Below are positions 30,574 through 38,749 of a stretch of 64,000 nucleotides of DNA, piece after piece (position 1 is the stretch's first letter; every line of letters starts with the position of its first letter). Source of the stretch: an uncultured Clostridia bacterium (GTDB lineage Bacteria > Bacillota > Clostridia > Oscillospirales > Acutalibacteraceae); assembly GCA_947364045.1 (NCBI GenBank), contig CANARN010000001.1, positions 1 through 64,000 of the forward strand. The letters are read 5' to 3'. The translations under genes and the position numbers were made by a program. The notes below the pieces were generated by a model. The model was not told where the DNA came from and did no database searches. It saw nothing but the letters and a program-made list of their open reading frames with translations.

Positions 30574-32292
30574 ATGCTTGACAATATCTACAATTACATA
30601 TATTTTCTGGGACTTCAGACTATTCGCTGTTTTAAAAAATTAGGCAAGAGGCTGAAGGAAGCGATTTTACGTCCGTTAAGAGCGATAACCACGCTTGTTT
30701 TCACGGCACTGATTGTTATTGACAAATTTACCCTCAATACCTTTCATGAAATAACAGCTGACGCAAAATCTCTTCTCGGTAATACAAAAAGAGTTCTGTC
30801 CGAGGTAAGAGCGGATGGCGGGAAAAAAGAAAGATTTAAAAAGCTTCCCCTGTATTTGAGTAAAATGTGGCGCTTTTACAAGCAGGTTTTCATTTATGCG
30901 GGCAATCTTATTTTGCCGATTGTAAGCTTTGTAATTATGCTGAATGTAATTTTTGCCTTTACAGACAGAACCTTTGCGCTGGAGCTTACTTACAACGGAG
31001 AGGTAATTGGCTTTGTTAAAAGCGAATCTGTCTATAAGGAAGCGAGAAATCAGGCGCTTGAGCGTTTGCAGATTAAGTCGGGCGAGGTAACGGCTGACAA
31101 CGGCAGACAGGAGCTTATCGGAAATGCGGAGTACAGTCTTAAAGCGGTAAAGCTCAGCCAAATAAACGATGCCGAAGCAATTTGCGACAGCCTTATTGAA
31201 AATTCAAACTGTGAAATTACAAATGCCTGCGGCGTCTATATTGACGGAGATTTTCTCTGCGCAGTTAAAAACGAAACAGATGCTTTGGCGGTTTTTGATA
31301 ATATTCTGTCTGAATACGAAGCGGATGACGATTCGTCGGTTAGCTTCGTTGAGGACATAAACTATGTTCAGGGGCTTTATCCCGATAATGAAAACACTGT
31401 TTGGGATGCGAAACGGCTGTCCGAAAAGCTGTCAGACAAAAAGAGCGAAGCGCGGTATTATACGGTTAAGACGGGCGACACAATTTCTGAGATAGCGGAA
31501 GCTTGTTCTGTCAGCACGGCTGAAATATTTAATTTAAATCCGGAAATCCGTGAAAGCATTTATGTGGGTCAGAAAATACTTATAGAAAAAGACGTTAATT
31601 TTGTTCAGGTTCAGATTACAAAAACTCAGACTCATACAGAAACCGTGAAATATTCAACGGTCAAGGTAAATACGGATACGCTTTATGTGGGCGACTCAAA
31701 AACCGTTGTCAAGGGTCAGAACGGCGAACAGAAGGTTACTGAGCTTGTTACATACATTGACGGAGTGCGGGTTTCGTCAAAAGAGATATCAAGAGTTACC
31801 ACCAAAGAGGCGGTAGATGAGAAAATTCAGGTTGGCACAAAGCGTAATAATTATTACGGAAGCAGCGGCGGTAACTACAATTTCTCATATTCCGGCGCAA
31901 AATTCTGTTGGCCCGGAGTGGGTGCGACAGTAATTTCTTCGCGGTACGGCAAACGCGCACTCAACGGCTGGCATAACGGAATTGACCTTTGCAGACCTGG
32001 CGGAAGTATGGGCGCTCCTGTTGTTGCTGCTGAATCGGGTAAGGTTATACATACCGGTTATCAGAGTATGGGCGGTTACGTTATTATGATTGACCACGGT
32101 AACGGAATTACAACCTTGTACGCTCACCTGAAAGCAGGTTCCACCTGCGTCAGAGCGGGGCAGTATGTAACGAGAGGTCAGCAGATAGCGCAGATAGGCA
32201 ACACGGGTTATGTTACGGGAGCTCACCTTCATTTTGAGGTCAGAGTAAACGGAAACAGGGTTAACCCTGCACCGTATCTCGGAATAAGATAG
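30574..32292 (+). CDS. LysM-G5-M23 cell-wall metalloendopeptidase
   Basis: 572 residues. Cytoplasmic N-terminus, one membrane helix at ~105-130 (LILPIVSFVIMLNVIFAF), then an outside part. LysM at ~294-340 (YYTVKTGDTISEIAEACSVS), G5-type domain at ~350-430 (TETVKYSTVKVNTDTLYVGD, GEQKVTELVTYIDG), and an M23 (lysostaphin-type) peptidase at ~465-565. Zinc and catalytic residues are HNGIDL (first His/Asp) and HLHFEV (second His pair). Such proteins cut peptidoglycan crosslinks or, if inactive, control other hydrolases; here the metal residues are intact. GAGG 9 nt before ATG 30574 sets the start. A 16-bp gap leads to the kinase-like gene. Confidence 0.92.
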   Translation: MLDNIYNYIYFLGLQTIRCFKKLGKRLKEAILRPLRAITTLVFTALIVIDKFTLNTFHEITADAKSLLGNTKRVLSEVRADGGKKERFKKLPLYLSKMWRFYKQVFIYAGNLILPIVSFVIMLNVIFAFTDRTFALELTYNGEVIGFVKSESVYKEARNQALERLQIKSGEVTADNGRQELIGNAEYSLKAVKLSQINDAEAICDSLIENSNCEITNACGVYIDGDFLCAVKNETDALAVFDNILSEYEADDDSSVSFVEDINYVQGLYPDNENTVWDAKRLSEKLSDKKSEARYYTVKTGDTISEIAEACSVSTAEIFNLNPEIRESIYVGQKILIEKDVNFVQVQITKTQTHTETVKYSTVKVNTDTLYVGDSKTVVKGQNGEQKVTELVTYIDGVRVSSKEISRVTTKEAVDEKIQVGTKRNNYYGSSGGNYNFSYSGAKFCWPGVGATVISSRYGKRALNGWHNGIDLCRPGGSMGAPVVAAESGKVIHTGYQSMGGYVIMIDHGNGITTLYAHLKAGSTCVRAGQYVTRGQQIAQIGNTGYVTGAHLHFEVRVNGNRVNPAPYLGIR

Positions 32293-32308
32293 GTTTTACG
32301 GAGAAAAA

Positions 32309-33028
32309 ATGGGAAAATATATTATTGCAGGAATAAAAACCGAATATGAGCCTAAATTTACGCTTCTTCGGGAGAGAAGCTATGCGTATGAAGCGGATTT
32401 TCCCGACAGTGAAACAGAAATCCGTTTAAATATTACAGACGAATTTATTGCGAAACAGCTTTCTCTTTTTCCGAACCTTTCACGAGAAGAGCATGAGTAT
32501 ATGTGGACAGGCGAGGGCTTTTACAATGAGGCGCTTCGCCACGGCGGAATAGTATTACATTCCTCCTGCGTTGAAAAGGACGGACGGGCGTACCTCTTTT
32601 CAGCAAAAAGCGGAACAGGCAAATCAACTCATACGCATTTGTGGCTGAAAGAGCTTAGCGGTACGCGAATAATAAATGATGACAAGCCTTTGCTGATTAA
32701 CCGCAGCGGTAATTTTTTCGCTTGCGGAACACCGTTTTCGGGAAAAACAGATGAAAATATAAATGAATGTGTGCCTGTACGCGCAATAATTTTTCTGCAC
32801 AGAAGCGAGCAAAATACAGTCAGGCGTATTAAGCCTGCTTTGGCAGTTCCGCTTTTTATTGAGCAGACAATAAATCCGCACATAAGAGAATATGCGGACG
32901 AAATGCTCAGACGTACAGATGAAATACTTACGGAAATTCCTGTCTTTTCATTGGGCTGTAACAAAGAGGCGGGAACAGGTAAATTTGTTTACGAAGAAAT
33001 TGAAAGGATGCTTTTAAATGAAAATTAA
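32309..33028 (+). CDS. HPr kinase-like P-loop protein of a RiPP-type cassette
   Basis: 239 residues. Central segment LHSSCVEKDGRAYLFSAKSGTGKSTHTHLW has the P-loop GTGKST of HprK-type kinases, followed by RIINDDKPLL (DD at the predicted metal site) and GTPFSGKTDENINECVPVRAIIFL. It lacks the N-terminal DRTGG domain of true HPr kinase. Similar proteins occur beside PqqD/RRE proteins in lasso-peptide and related clusters, where one phosphorylates the precursor peptide. ACGGAG precedes the ATG. The gene overlaps the PqqD-like gene by 11 bp, so the two are coupled. The substrate is unknown. Confidence 0.85.
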   Translation: MGKYIIAGIKTEYEPKFTLLRERSYAYEADFPDSETEIRLNITDEFIAKQLSLFPNLSREEHEYMWTGEGFYNEALRHGGIVLHSSCVEKDGRAYLFSAKSGTGKSTHTHLWLKELSGTRIINDDKPLLINRSGNFFACGTPFSGKTDENINECVPVRAIIFLHRSEQNTVRRIKPALAVPLFIEQTINPHIREYADEMLRRTDEILTEIPVFSLGCNKEAGTGKFVYEEIERMLLNEN

Positions 33029-33284
33029 GGACGGATATATCTTAAAAAAGGTTGCCGGAGAAAACATTGTCATTGCGACAGGCGCGGCAAGACTCTCATT
33101 TAACGGAATAATCACATTTAATGAGGTGGGTGCAGAGGTTTTTTCCCGTCTTGACGGTACGCGAACACTTGAGCAGATTGTCGATGAAATAGCCTCAATT
33201 TACAACGCTCCGAAGAATGTAATAGAAGCAGATATTAAGAAACTTGTGGGAAAAATGAAAAATCAGGGACTTTTAGAGGAATAA
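33018..33284 (+). CDS. PqqD-like peptide-recognition (RRE) protein
   Basis: 88 residues: FNEVGAEVFSRLDGTRTLEQIVDEI, then ENVIEADIKKLVGKMKNQGLLEE-like helices, the winged-helix pattern of PqqD. PqqD-family domains bind the leader of ribosomally made peptides and present them to modifying enzymes. AAAGGA lies inside the end of the upstream gene, 9 nt before ATG 33018. The stop is 2 nt from the transporter start. No precursor peptide, radical SAM or asparagine-synthase-like gene is seen nearby. Confidence 0.9.
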   Translation: MKIKDGYILKKVAGENIVIATGAARLSFNGIITFNEVGAEVFSRLDGTRTLEQIVDEIASIYNAPKNVIEADIKKLVGKMKNQGLLEE

Positions 33285-33286
33285 GA

Positions 33287-34933
33287 ATGAAGGATACAGC
33301 CGCAATAAAATGGATAAGACAGAGCGCGGGTAACCGTGACGTAGAGGGTGCAGTGCTGATTTTGCTCAACGCTCTTATTGCTGTCTGCACAACATTGTTT
33401 GCAGTTCTGTCTAAAAAGGTTATTGACGCCGCTCAAAAGGGAAACTTAGAGTCTTTAAAAAAATATGCAGTAATTCTTTTTGCGACGATAGCGGTACAGA
33501 TGTTTGCCCGTATTTTTTCAACTCTTCTGGAAGCCGTAAGTCAAGGAAAAGCTGAAATTTGCTTAAAGACAAAGGTCTTTTCAAGTATTTTGAACGGTAA
33601 CTTTGCTGAAATCGGTGCTTATCATTCCGGCGAGCTTATGACAAGACTTACAGCTGACGTTACTGTCGTAAGTGAATCGGCAGTTCACATTGTGCCTGCG
33701 GCAGTGCTTAATGTTGTGAAGATATTTTCTTCGGCAGTTACCCTTCTGGCTCTTGACAGAAATTTTGCTATTGTTTTCATTGTTTGCGGTACAGCGGTTT
33801 CATTCGTGGCGCTGATTTTGAGAAATCCTATAAAAAAGTTTTACAAAAGAGTTTTAGAAAAAGACGAAAAGCTTCGTTCGTTTATGCAGGAAACGATTGA
33901 AAATCTTTTCGCCGTAAAAATATTCGGTATAGGAAGAAAAATGGTGTGCCGTTCTGAAAAAAAGCAGAAGGAGCTTTATGTTGCCAAACTTAAAAGAATG
34001 GGAATTTCTGTGGTTTCACAGCTTGGATTTTCGTTTGCGTTCTCAATGGGCTTTTTGGCGGCGGTAGCATACGGCGCAAACGGAATTTTAAAGGGGACAA
34101 TGACCTTCGGCACGGTAACCTCGCTTATTTTGCTTGTAAATCAGCTTCAGTCGCCGATTTTGGGAATAACGGGTATTATTCCGTCATTTTTCAGTATGGT
34201 GACATCTGCTTCAAGGCTTGCGGAAATAACGGAAAATGAAATTGAAACCGAAAAAATTGAGAATATCAGCTATGAAAAATTTAGGGGTATCGAGGCAACA
34301 GCGCTTACTTTTGATTATGACGGCGAGCCTGTAATTGAAAACGCTGATTTTACAATTGATAAAGGCGATTTTGTCGGGATATGCGGACGTTCGGGTGCAG
34401 GTAAAACAACGCTGTTCAAGCTTTTAACAGGGCTTTACAAGCCCGTTTCGGGAGAGGTCTTGATTAAAACCGATAACGGCATTTTAAATGCAGATGCGCT
34501 TAGAAGTCTGATTTCTTTTGTACCGCAGAGCAATATGCTGTTCAGCGGAACAATCCGCGAAAATATTGTGTTATTAAATCCAAATGCGACGGATAAAAAT
34601 ATAGAGGAAGCGCTTAAATTAGCTTGCGCAGATGAATTTATAGAAAGCCTTCCTTTAGGGCTTGAAACAAAACTCGGCGAGGACGGCGGAGGAATTTCGC
34701 AGGGCCAGGCGCAGCGTCTTGCTATTGCAAGAGCGATTTTAAGCGGAAAGAAAATTCTTTTAATGGATGAGGCAACATCTTCTCTTGATGCAGAAACAGA
34801 AAAAAGATTTATTGAAAATTTAAAGGCAATTGACGGTATAACGGTACTGTTTATTACTCACAAAAGAGAGGTTTTGGAAAATTGCAGTAGAATAATCGAG
34901 ATTTCAGGTGCAGAAATCGACATAAAATGCTGA
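33287..34933 (+). CDS. ABC transporter, fused permease-ATPase
   Basis: 548 residues. About six membrane helices at ~15-300 (type IV exporter fold), then the ATPase at ~320-548. Walker A is GICGRSGAGKTTLF; the signature is GGGISQGQAQR, a variant of LSGGQ common in this type; Walker B is KKILLMDEATSSLD; the H-loop is FITHKRE. No N-terminal C39 peptidase, so it would not cut a leader. Two nt separate it from the PqqD-like gene, which points to export of a peptide product or another small substrate. Acts as a homodimer by family rule. Confidence 0.9.
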   Translation: MKDTAAIKWIRQSAGNRDVEGAVLILLNALIAVCTTLFAVLSKKVIDAAQKGNLESLKKYAVILFATIAVQMFARIFSTLLEAVSQGKAEICLKTKVFSSILNGNFAEIGAYHSGELMTRLTADVTVVSESAVHIVPAAVLNVVKIFSSAVTLLALDRNFAIVFIVCGTAVSFVALILRNPIKKFYKRVLEKDEKLRSFMQETIENLFAVKIFGIGRKMVCRSEKKQKELYVAKLKRMGISVVSQLGFSFAFSMGFLAAVAYGANGILKGTMTFGTVTSLILLVNQLQSPILGITGIIPSFFSMVTSASRLAEITENEIETEKIENISYEKFRGIEATALTFDYDGEPVIENADFTIDKGDFVGICGRSGAGKTTLFKLLTGLYKPVSGEVLIKTDNGILNADALRSLISFVPQSNMLFSGTIRENIVLLNPNATDKNIEEALKLACADEFIESLPLGLETKLGEDGGGISQGQAQRLAIARAILSGKKILLMDEATSSLDAETEKRFIENLKAIDGITVLFITHKREVLENCSRIIEISGAEIDIKC

Positions 34934-34940
34934 AAATGTA

Positions 34941-34969
34941 TTGCATATACAGAATGTTTTTGATATAAT
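34941..34969 (+). promoter_or_regulatory. Promoter of the BY-kinase gene
   Basis: TTGCAT (34941-34946), 17-nt spacer, TATAAT (34964-34969), about 39 nt before the ATG. Confidence 0.75.
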
Positions 34970-35007
34970 ACAAATTGTATATGACTTTTTGATAGGAGCA
35001 GTTAGAT

Positions 35008-36525
35008 ATGGACTACAACTATAAAGATACTTCAACGGAAGAGAACGGTGTAACCCTTGCGCAAGTAATGCAGTATGCCGTACGTATATTGCAAAAGTGG
35101 TGGTTGATTGCTATTTGTGCAGTTGTTTGCGCAGTAGTAGGAGTTGTTGTTGCCAAGGTTACTTACGAGCCGAGTTACAGTACGACAATAAGATTTGCAA
35201 TTGACAATAAGAGTGAGAATACGGTTGCACAGGGACAAACCTCGTCCGATGTTAATGCGGCTATTCTTCTTGCGCGTAACTATAAGCAAATTATGTTAAA
35301 CAGCGACACGCTTATGGACGCTGTCGCAAAGGGAAGCGGTTATGACATTACGGGCTCTGAGGTTAAGAATATGCTTCGTGCTTCTCTTGGCGAAGAGCAG
35401 TCGATTATTGAAATAACCGTTACTTCAAACAGCGCTGATTTAACATATGCGCTTGCAACAAGCTATGTTAACAATTACAGCAGTACAACTGAAAAGGCAT
35501 ATCAGTCAACAAGGGCAAATATTTATGATGAACCGCGCAAACCTGAAAAACCGAATGCAGACAACAGTATGGTCTTATATGCGATTTTAGGTTTCTTTTT
35601 CGGAGCAGCAGCAGTTGTTTTTGTGATTTGTATGAGCATATTTATTAAAGACACACTTAAATCCGCTGATGATGTTTCAGGTAAACTTAACAGAAAGCTT
35701 CTCGGGCAGATATCCCGTGTTAAAAAATCGGATAAGTCTATGAAAAAGCTGCTTATTTCCGATCGTAAAACGGGATTTGCGTTTATTGAGTCATTTAAAA
35801 TTGTCCGTACAAAATTAGAGAGTATTGCGAAGCGCCACGGTTATAAGACATTTGTTTTCACCAGCTCTTATGAAAACGAGGGTAAAACAACGGTTGCCAC
35901 CAATACCGCTTTGGCTCTTGCAAAGAGCGGCAAGTCGGTTCTTTTGATAGATGCCGACCTTCGTAAGCCCGCTGTTTATATGTCTCTCGGTGTTTCTGCA
36001 ACTAATGAATTGGGGCTTGCTGGTGTAATTAACGGTGAAAAGAGTATTAGTGAATCAATAAAATATTTTGAAAAATTCAATCTTTTCCTTCTTATTACAA
36101 GTCAGCCGGTAGCGGATTCTTCAGAACTTCTTTCTTCTGAAAATATGGAAGAGATTATTGAGGCCGTTAAGAATGAATTTGACTATGTTGTCATTGATAC
36201 TCCCCCTGCTGGTGTTGTAGCAGACGCAGCAATTGTTGCTCAGTATGCAGATGCGTGCGTAATGGTTGTTCGTAATGACTTTGCTCCATCAAGAAGAATA
36301 AAGAGAACTATTGATGATATTGAGATGACCGGTACAGAGGTTGTCGGTTGTATTTTCAACGATTCTGAATCTAACACAGCAGACGGTCTTGCAAAACGCA
36401 GCAGACGCCATAATTCTTACGGCTACGGTTATGGATACGGTTACGGCTATGGGTATGATTACAGTCATGAAAACAGTAAATATGACAAAAAAAGACGTAC
36501 TGAATCGGAGAAAACCGATCGGTAA
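35008..36525 (+). CDS. Fused chain-length regulator and bacterial tyrosine kinase (Wzz-Wzc/CpsCD type)
   Basis: 505 residues. Helix at ~30-53, Wzz-like outer part, second helix at ~190-212, then a cytoplasmic BY-kinase domain. ATP site: TSSYENEGKTTVATNTALAL (Walker A), LLIDADLRKP (Walker A') and YVVIDTPPAG (Walker B). The C-terminus carries an alternating Tyr-Gly run (~470-486) ending in YDY, the expected autophosphorylation tail. Firmicutes usually split this into CpsC and CpsD; here both are one chain, as in Proteobacterial Wzc. Controls polymerisation and export of capsule or exopolysaccharide. No polymerase or glycosyltransferase cluster follows; the gene stands alone with its own promoter and terminator. 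Confidence 0.93.
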   Translation: MDYNYKDTSTEENGVTLAQVMQYAVRILQKWWLIAICAVVCAVVGVVVAKVTYEPSYSTTIRFAIDNKSENTVAQGQTSSDVNAAILLARNYKQIMLNSDTLMDAVAKGSGYDITGSEVKNMLRASLGEEQSIIEITVTSNSADLTYALATSYVNNYSSTTEKAYQSTRANIYDEPRKPEKPNADNSMVLYAILGFFFGAAAVVFVICMSIFIKDTLKSADDVSGKLNRKLLGQISRVKKSDKSMKKLLISDRKTGFAFIESFKIVRTKLESIAKRHGYKTFVFTSSYENEGKTTVATNTALALAKSGKSVLLIDADLRKPAVYMSLGVSATNELGLAGVINGEKSISESIKYFEKFNLFLLITSQPVADSSELLSSENMEEIIEAVKNEFDYVVIDTPPAGVVADAAIVAQYADACVMVVRNDFAPSRRIKRTIDDIEMTGTEVVGCIFNDSESNTADGLAKRSRRHNSYGYGYGYGYGYGYDYSHENSKYDKKRRTESEKTDR

Positions 36526-36557
36526 ATCTAAAAAACAATATATTAAAATATTATCTT

Positions 36558-36589
36558 GGCACTGTCGTTTTTCGGCAGTGTCTTTTTTT
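36558..36589 (+). terminator. Terminator of the BY-kinase gene
   Basis: GGCACTGTCG/CGGCAGTGTC, 10 pairs, loop TTTTT, followed by TTTTTTT. Confidence 0.9.
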
Positions 36590-36683
36590 ATTAAAATGTT
36601 TAAAAAATAAAGAAAAAATGTGAAAAACAAAGAAAATATTACATTTTATGCAAAATTACGCGAAAATCGTCTTAAAAATATAT

Positions 36684-36712
36684 TTGACGGTCGCGTGAAC
36701 ACGTGATATAAT
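36684..36712 (+). promoter_or_regulatory. Promoter with palindromic spacer, DUF1836-NfeD-SPFH operon
   Basis: TTGACG (36684-36689), 17-nt spacer GTCGCGTGAACACGTGA, TATAAT (36707-36712). The spacer holds a dyad (TCGCGTG and CACGTGA around AA). The same arrangement occurs at the second SPFH gene (57286-57314), so this is a probable operator for a shared repressor. Confidence 0.85.
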
Positions 36713-36740
36713 CTAACTACAATAAAAGGAGGGACTGAAA

Positions 36741-37301
36741 ATGATAGATTTTCTGCCGGGAACGGTACTGAAGTTTTCTGAGGCTATTGCCGATGATTGT
36801 TATTCGGTGATTGAACCGCTTTTTGCGGTAACGAAGGGTCTGACTTTATCGCAGGTCTGTGATATGACAGGACTTGAGGCTACGACAATTCAAAATTGGG
36901 TAAGACGCGGCTGGGTCAAAAATCCCGAAAACAAAAGGTATGGCGAAGAACAGGTAATGCGTATAATATTAATAAATATGATGCGCGGTTCTATGCAGAT
37001 GGAGCAAATTACATTTCTTATGAGTTATATAAACGGTTCGGTTGAGGACCGCTCCGACGATATTTTGCCTGACCGTGAGCTTTTTAACAAGCTGTGCAGT
37101 ATAATATATGCATGTACTAAAAATCCGGTTTTGGATGTTGACTCTCTTGAAAAAGTGATTGACGCAAAAATTGCTGATGTAAATATCAAGGACGAAATAT
37201 CACTTAATAAATTGCGTACGGCTCTGCGTGCAATGGTACTTGCAATACTTTCAACTCAAATGAGGGATTTAGCGCAACAGGCATTCGCACAGCTTGAATA
37301 A
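36741..37301 (+). CDS. DUF1836 MerR-like regulator
   Basis: 186 residues. N-terminal winged-helix region: GLTLSQVCDMTGLEATTIQNWVRRGWVKNPENKRYGEEQVMRIILINMMRG, which follows the MerR recognition pattern, then a helical effector or dimer domain to ~186. DUF1836 proteins are predicted DNA-binding proteins of Firmicutes. GGAGG lies 9 nt before the ATG. It is the first gene of an operon with NfeD-like and SPFH genes, and its promoter spacer carries a palindrome, so autoregulation is a good guess. It is also the best candidate regulator of the second SPFH gene at 56360. Confidence 0.88.
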   Translation: MIDFLPGTVLKFSEAIADDCYSVIEPLFAVTKGLTLSQVCDMTGLEATTIQNWVRRGWVKNPENKRYGEEQVMRIILINMMRGSMQMEQITFLMSYINGSVEDRSDDILPDRELFNKLCSIIYACTKNPVLDVDSLEKVIDAKIADVNIKDEISLNKLRTALRAMVLAILSTQMRDLAQQAFAQLE

Positions 37302-37318
37302 AAAAAGGGGGGATAGAT

Positions 37319-37762
37319 ATGCAGTATTTATTTGAAAATTTGTGGGCTATGTGGATAGTTATCGGAGTTTTCTTCTTAGTGGTTGAGCTTTGCACAACGG
37401 CGCTTGTTTCCATTTGGTTTGTGCCTGCCGCAGCAATAACGTCTCTGCTGTCATTCGTCGTCACAAGGCTGAGTTGGCAAATTGCAATTTTTGCAGCTCT
37501 GAGCGCCGTGTTTATGATACTTTTCAAGAAGCTGTATAAAAAGAAAATTAAGAAAAGCGAAGACGATGTAAAGCCCGAAGCATCACTGATGGGTAAATCA
37601 GCCGTAACAACGGAAAATACCGGTATACACGGCGGAAGAGTTAAATGCGGCGACGTTTATTGGCGGGCAGTAAGCGCAGACGGCAGTGAAATAGGCAAAG
37701 ATGAAACGGTAATAATAACAGGCGTAAATGATACTACGCTCGTTGTTAAAAAAGAAATATAA
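37319..37762 (+). CDS. NfeD-like membrane protein
   Basis: 147 residues. Two or three N-terminal membrane helices (MWIVIGVFFLVVELCTTALV, FVPAAAITSLLSFVVTRL, IAIFAALSAVFMILF), then a basic linker and a soluble C-terminal OB-fold (~80-147: LMGKSAVTTENTGIHGGRVKCG, VYWRAVSADGSEI, VIITGVNDTTLVVKK). NfeD1b-type short proteins pair with SPFH partners in membrane microdomains and are often encoded next to them, as here. GGGGGG lies before the ATG. No serine protease domain is present, unlike long NfeD forms. Confidence 0.92.
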   Translation: MQYLFENLWAMWIVIGVFFLVVELCTTALVSIWFVPAAAITSLLSFVVTRLSWQIAIFAALSAVFMILFKKLYKKKIKKSEDDVKPEASLMGKSAVTTENTGIHGGRVKCGDVYWRAVSADGSEIGKDETVIITGVNDTTLVVKKEI

Positions 37763-37793
37763 AAATTTTTAAAAGAGAAAAGGAGAAATTGTT

Positions 37794-38684
37794 ATGCCAT
37801 TCATTTTAGGAGCAATCATTTTAATCATTTTAGGAATTATTGTTGCAAACGTAAGAATAGTTCCGCAGGCAGACGCATTTGTTATTGAAAGACTCGGTTC
37901 ATATTACACCACTTGGGAAAACGGACTTCACGTAAAAATCCCGATAATCGACAGGGTTGCCAAAAAAGTAACGCTTAAAGAATCGGTTGTGGATTTTCCG
38001 CCCCAGCCCGTTATCACCAAGGATAACGTAACAATGCAGATTGACACCGTTGTGTTCTACCGCATAGTTAACCCGAAACTTTACACCTACGGTGTTGAAA
38101 GACCGATGATGGCTATTGAAAACCTTACGGCTACAACGCTCCGTAACATAATCGGCGATATGGAGCTTGACTCAACGCTTACCTCGCGTGATATTATCAA
38201 CTCAAAAATTACCGAAATTCTTGACGTTGCAACTGACGCATGGGGTATTAAAATCAACCGTGTTGAGCTTAAAAACATTATGCCGCCCAAAGAAATTCAG
38301 GATTCAATGGAAAAGCAGATGAAGGCTGAGCGTGAACGCCGTGAAAAGATTTTGCAGGCAGAGGGCGAAAAGAAATCTGCAATTCTTGTAGCAGAGGGCG
38401 AAAAAGAATCGGCAATTCTTCGTGCGGACGCTATTAAGGAGTCGAAAATCCGTACCGCAGAGGGCGAGGCTGAGGCTATCCTTAAAATTCAGGAGGCTAC
38501 TGCAAAGGGTATTCAAATGATTAACGAGGCAAATCCCAGCGCCGCAGTTATTAATATTAAAGCTCTTGAAGCGTTTGAAAAAGCGGCTGACGGAAAAGCA
38601 ACAAAGATTATTATTCCGTCTGAAATTCAGGGAATTGCAGGTCTTGCGGCAGGCATTACCGAAGCTGTAAAAGACAGTAAATAA
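37794..38684 (+). CDS. SPFH/stomatin-like (paraslipin) membrane protein
   Basis: 296 residues. One N-terminal membrane helix (FILGAIILIILGIIVANVRIV), an SPFH domain (~22-190: VPQADAFVIERLGSYYTTWENG-like opening, RVAKKVTLKESVVDFPPQPV) and a charged helical region (~170-250; AEGEKKSAILVAEGEKESAILRA repeats) that forms the oligomer. Ends with a paraslipin-like IIPSEIQGIAGLAAGITEAV. Organises membrane microdomains or controls membrane proteases. Third gene of the DUF1836-NfeD operon, AAAGGAG before the ATG. A second SPFH protein of a different subtype is encoded at 56360. Confidence 0.93.
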   Translation: MPFILGAIILIILGIIVANVRIVPQADAFVIERLGSYYTTWENGLHVKIPIIDRVAKKVTLKESVVDFPPQPVITKDNVTMQIDTVVFYRIVNPKLYTYGVERPMMAIENLTATTLRNIIGDMELDSTLTSRDIINSKITEILDVATDAWGIKINRVELKNIMPPKEIQDSMEKQMKAERERREKILQAEGEKKSAILVAEGEKESAILRADAIKESKIRTAEGEAEAILKIQEATAKGIQMINEANPSAAVINIKALEAFEKAADGKATKIIIPSEIQGIAGLAAGITEAVKDSK

Positions 38685-38703
38685 TAACAGAGAATAAATT
38701 TTA

Positions 38704-38731
38704 AACGGGGGCGACTTAGTTCGCCCCTTTG
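38704..38731 (+). terminator. Terminator-like hairpin after SPFH gene
   Basis: GGGGCGA-cttagt-TCGCCCC followed by only TTT. Probably weak, so readthrough into the next gene is likely. Confidence 0.5.
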
Positions 38732-38749
38732 TGGAAAACGGGTGATTTT

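Noticed and set aside
32309..33028. True HPr kinase/phosphorylase
   Set aside because: The N-terminal domain and full signature are missing; the gene sits with PqqD and ABC genes instead of pts genes.
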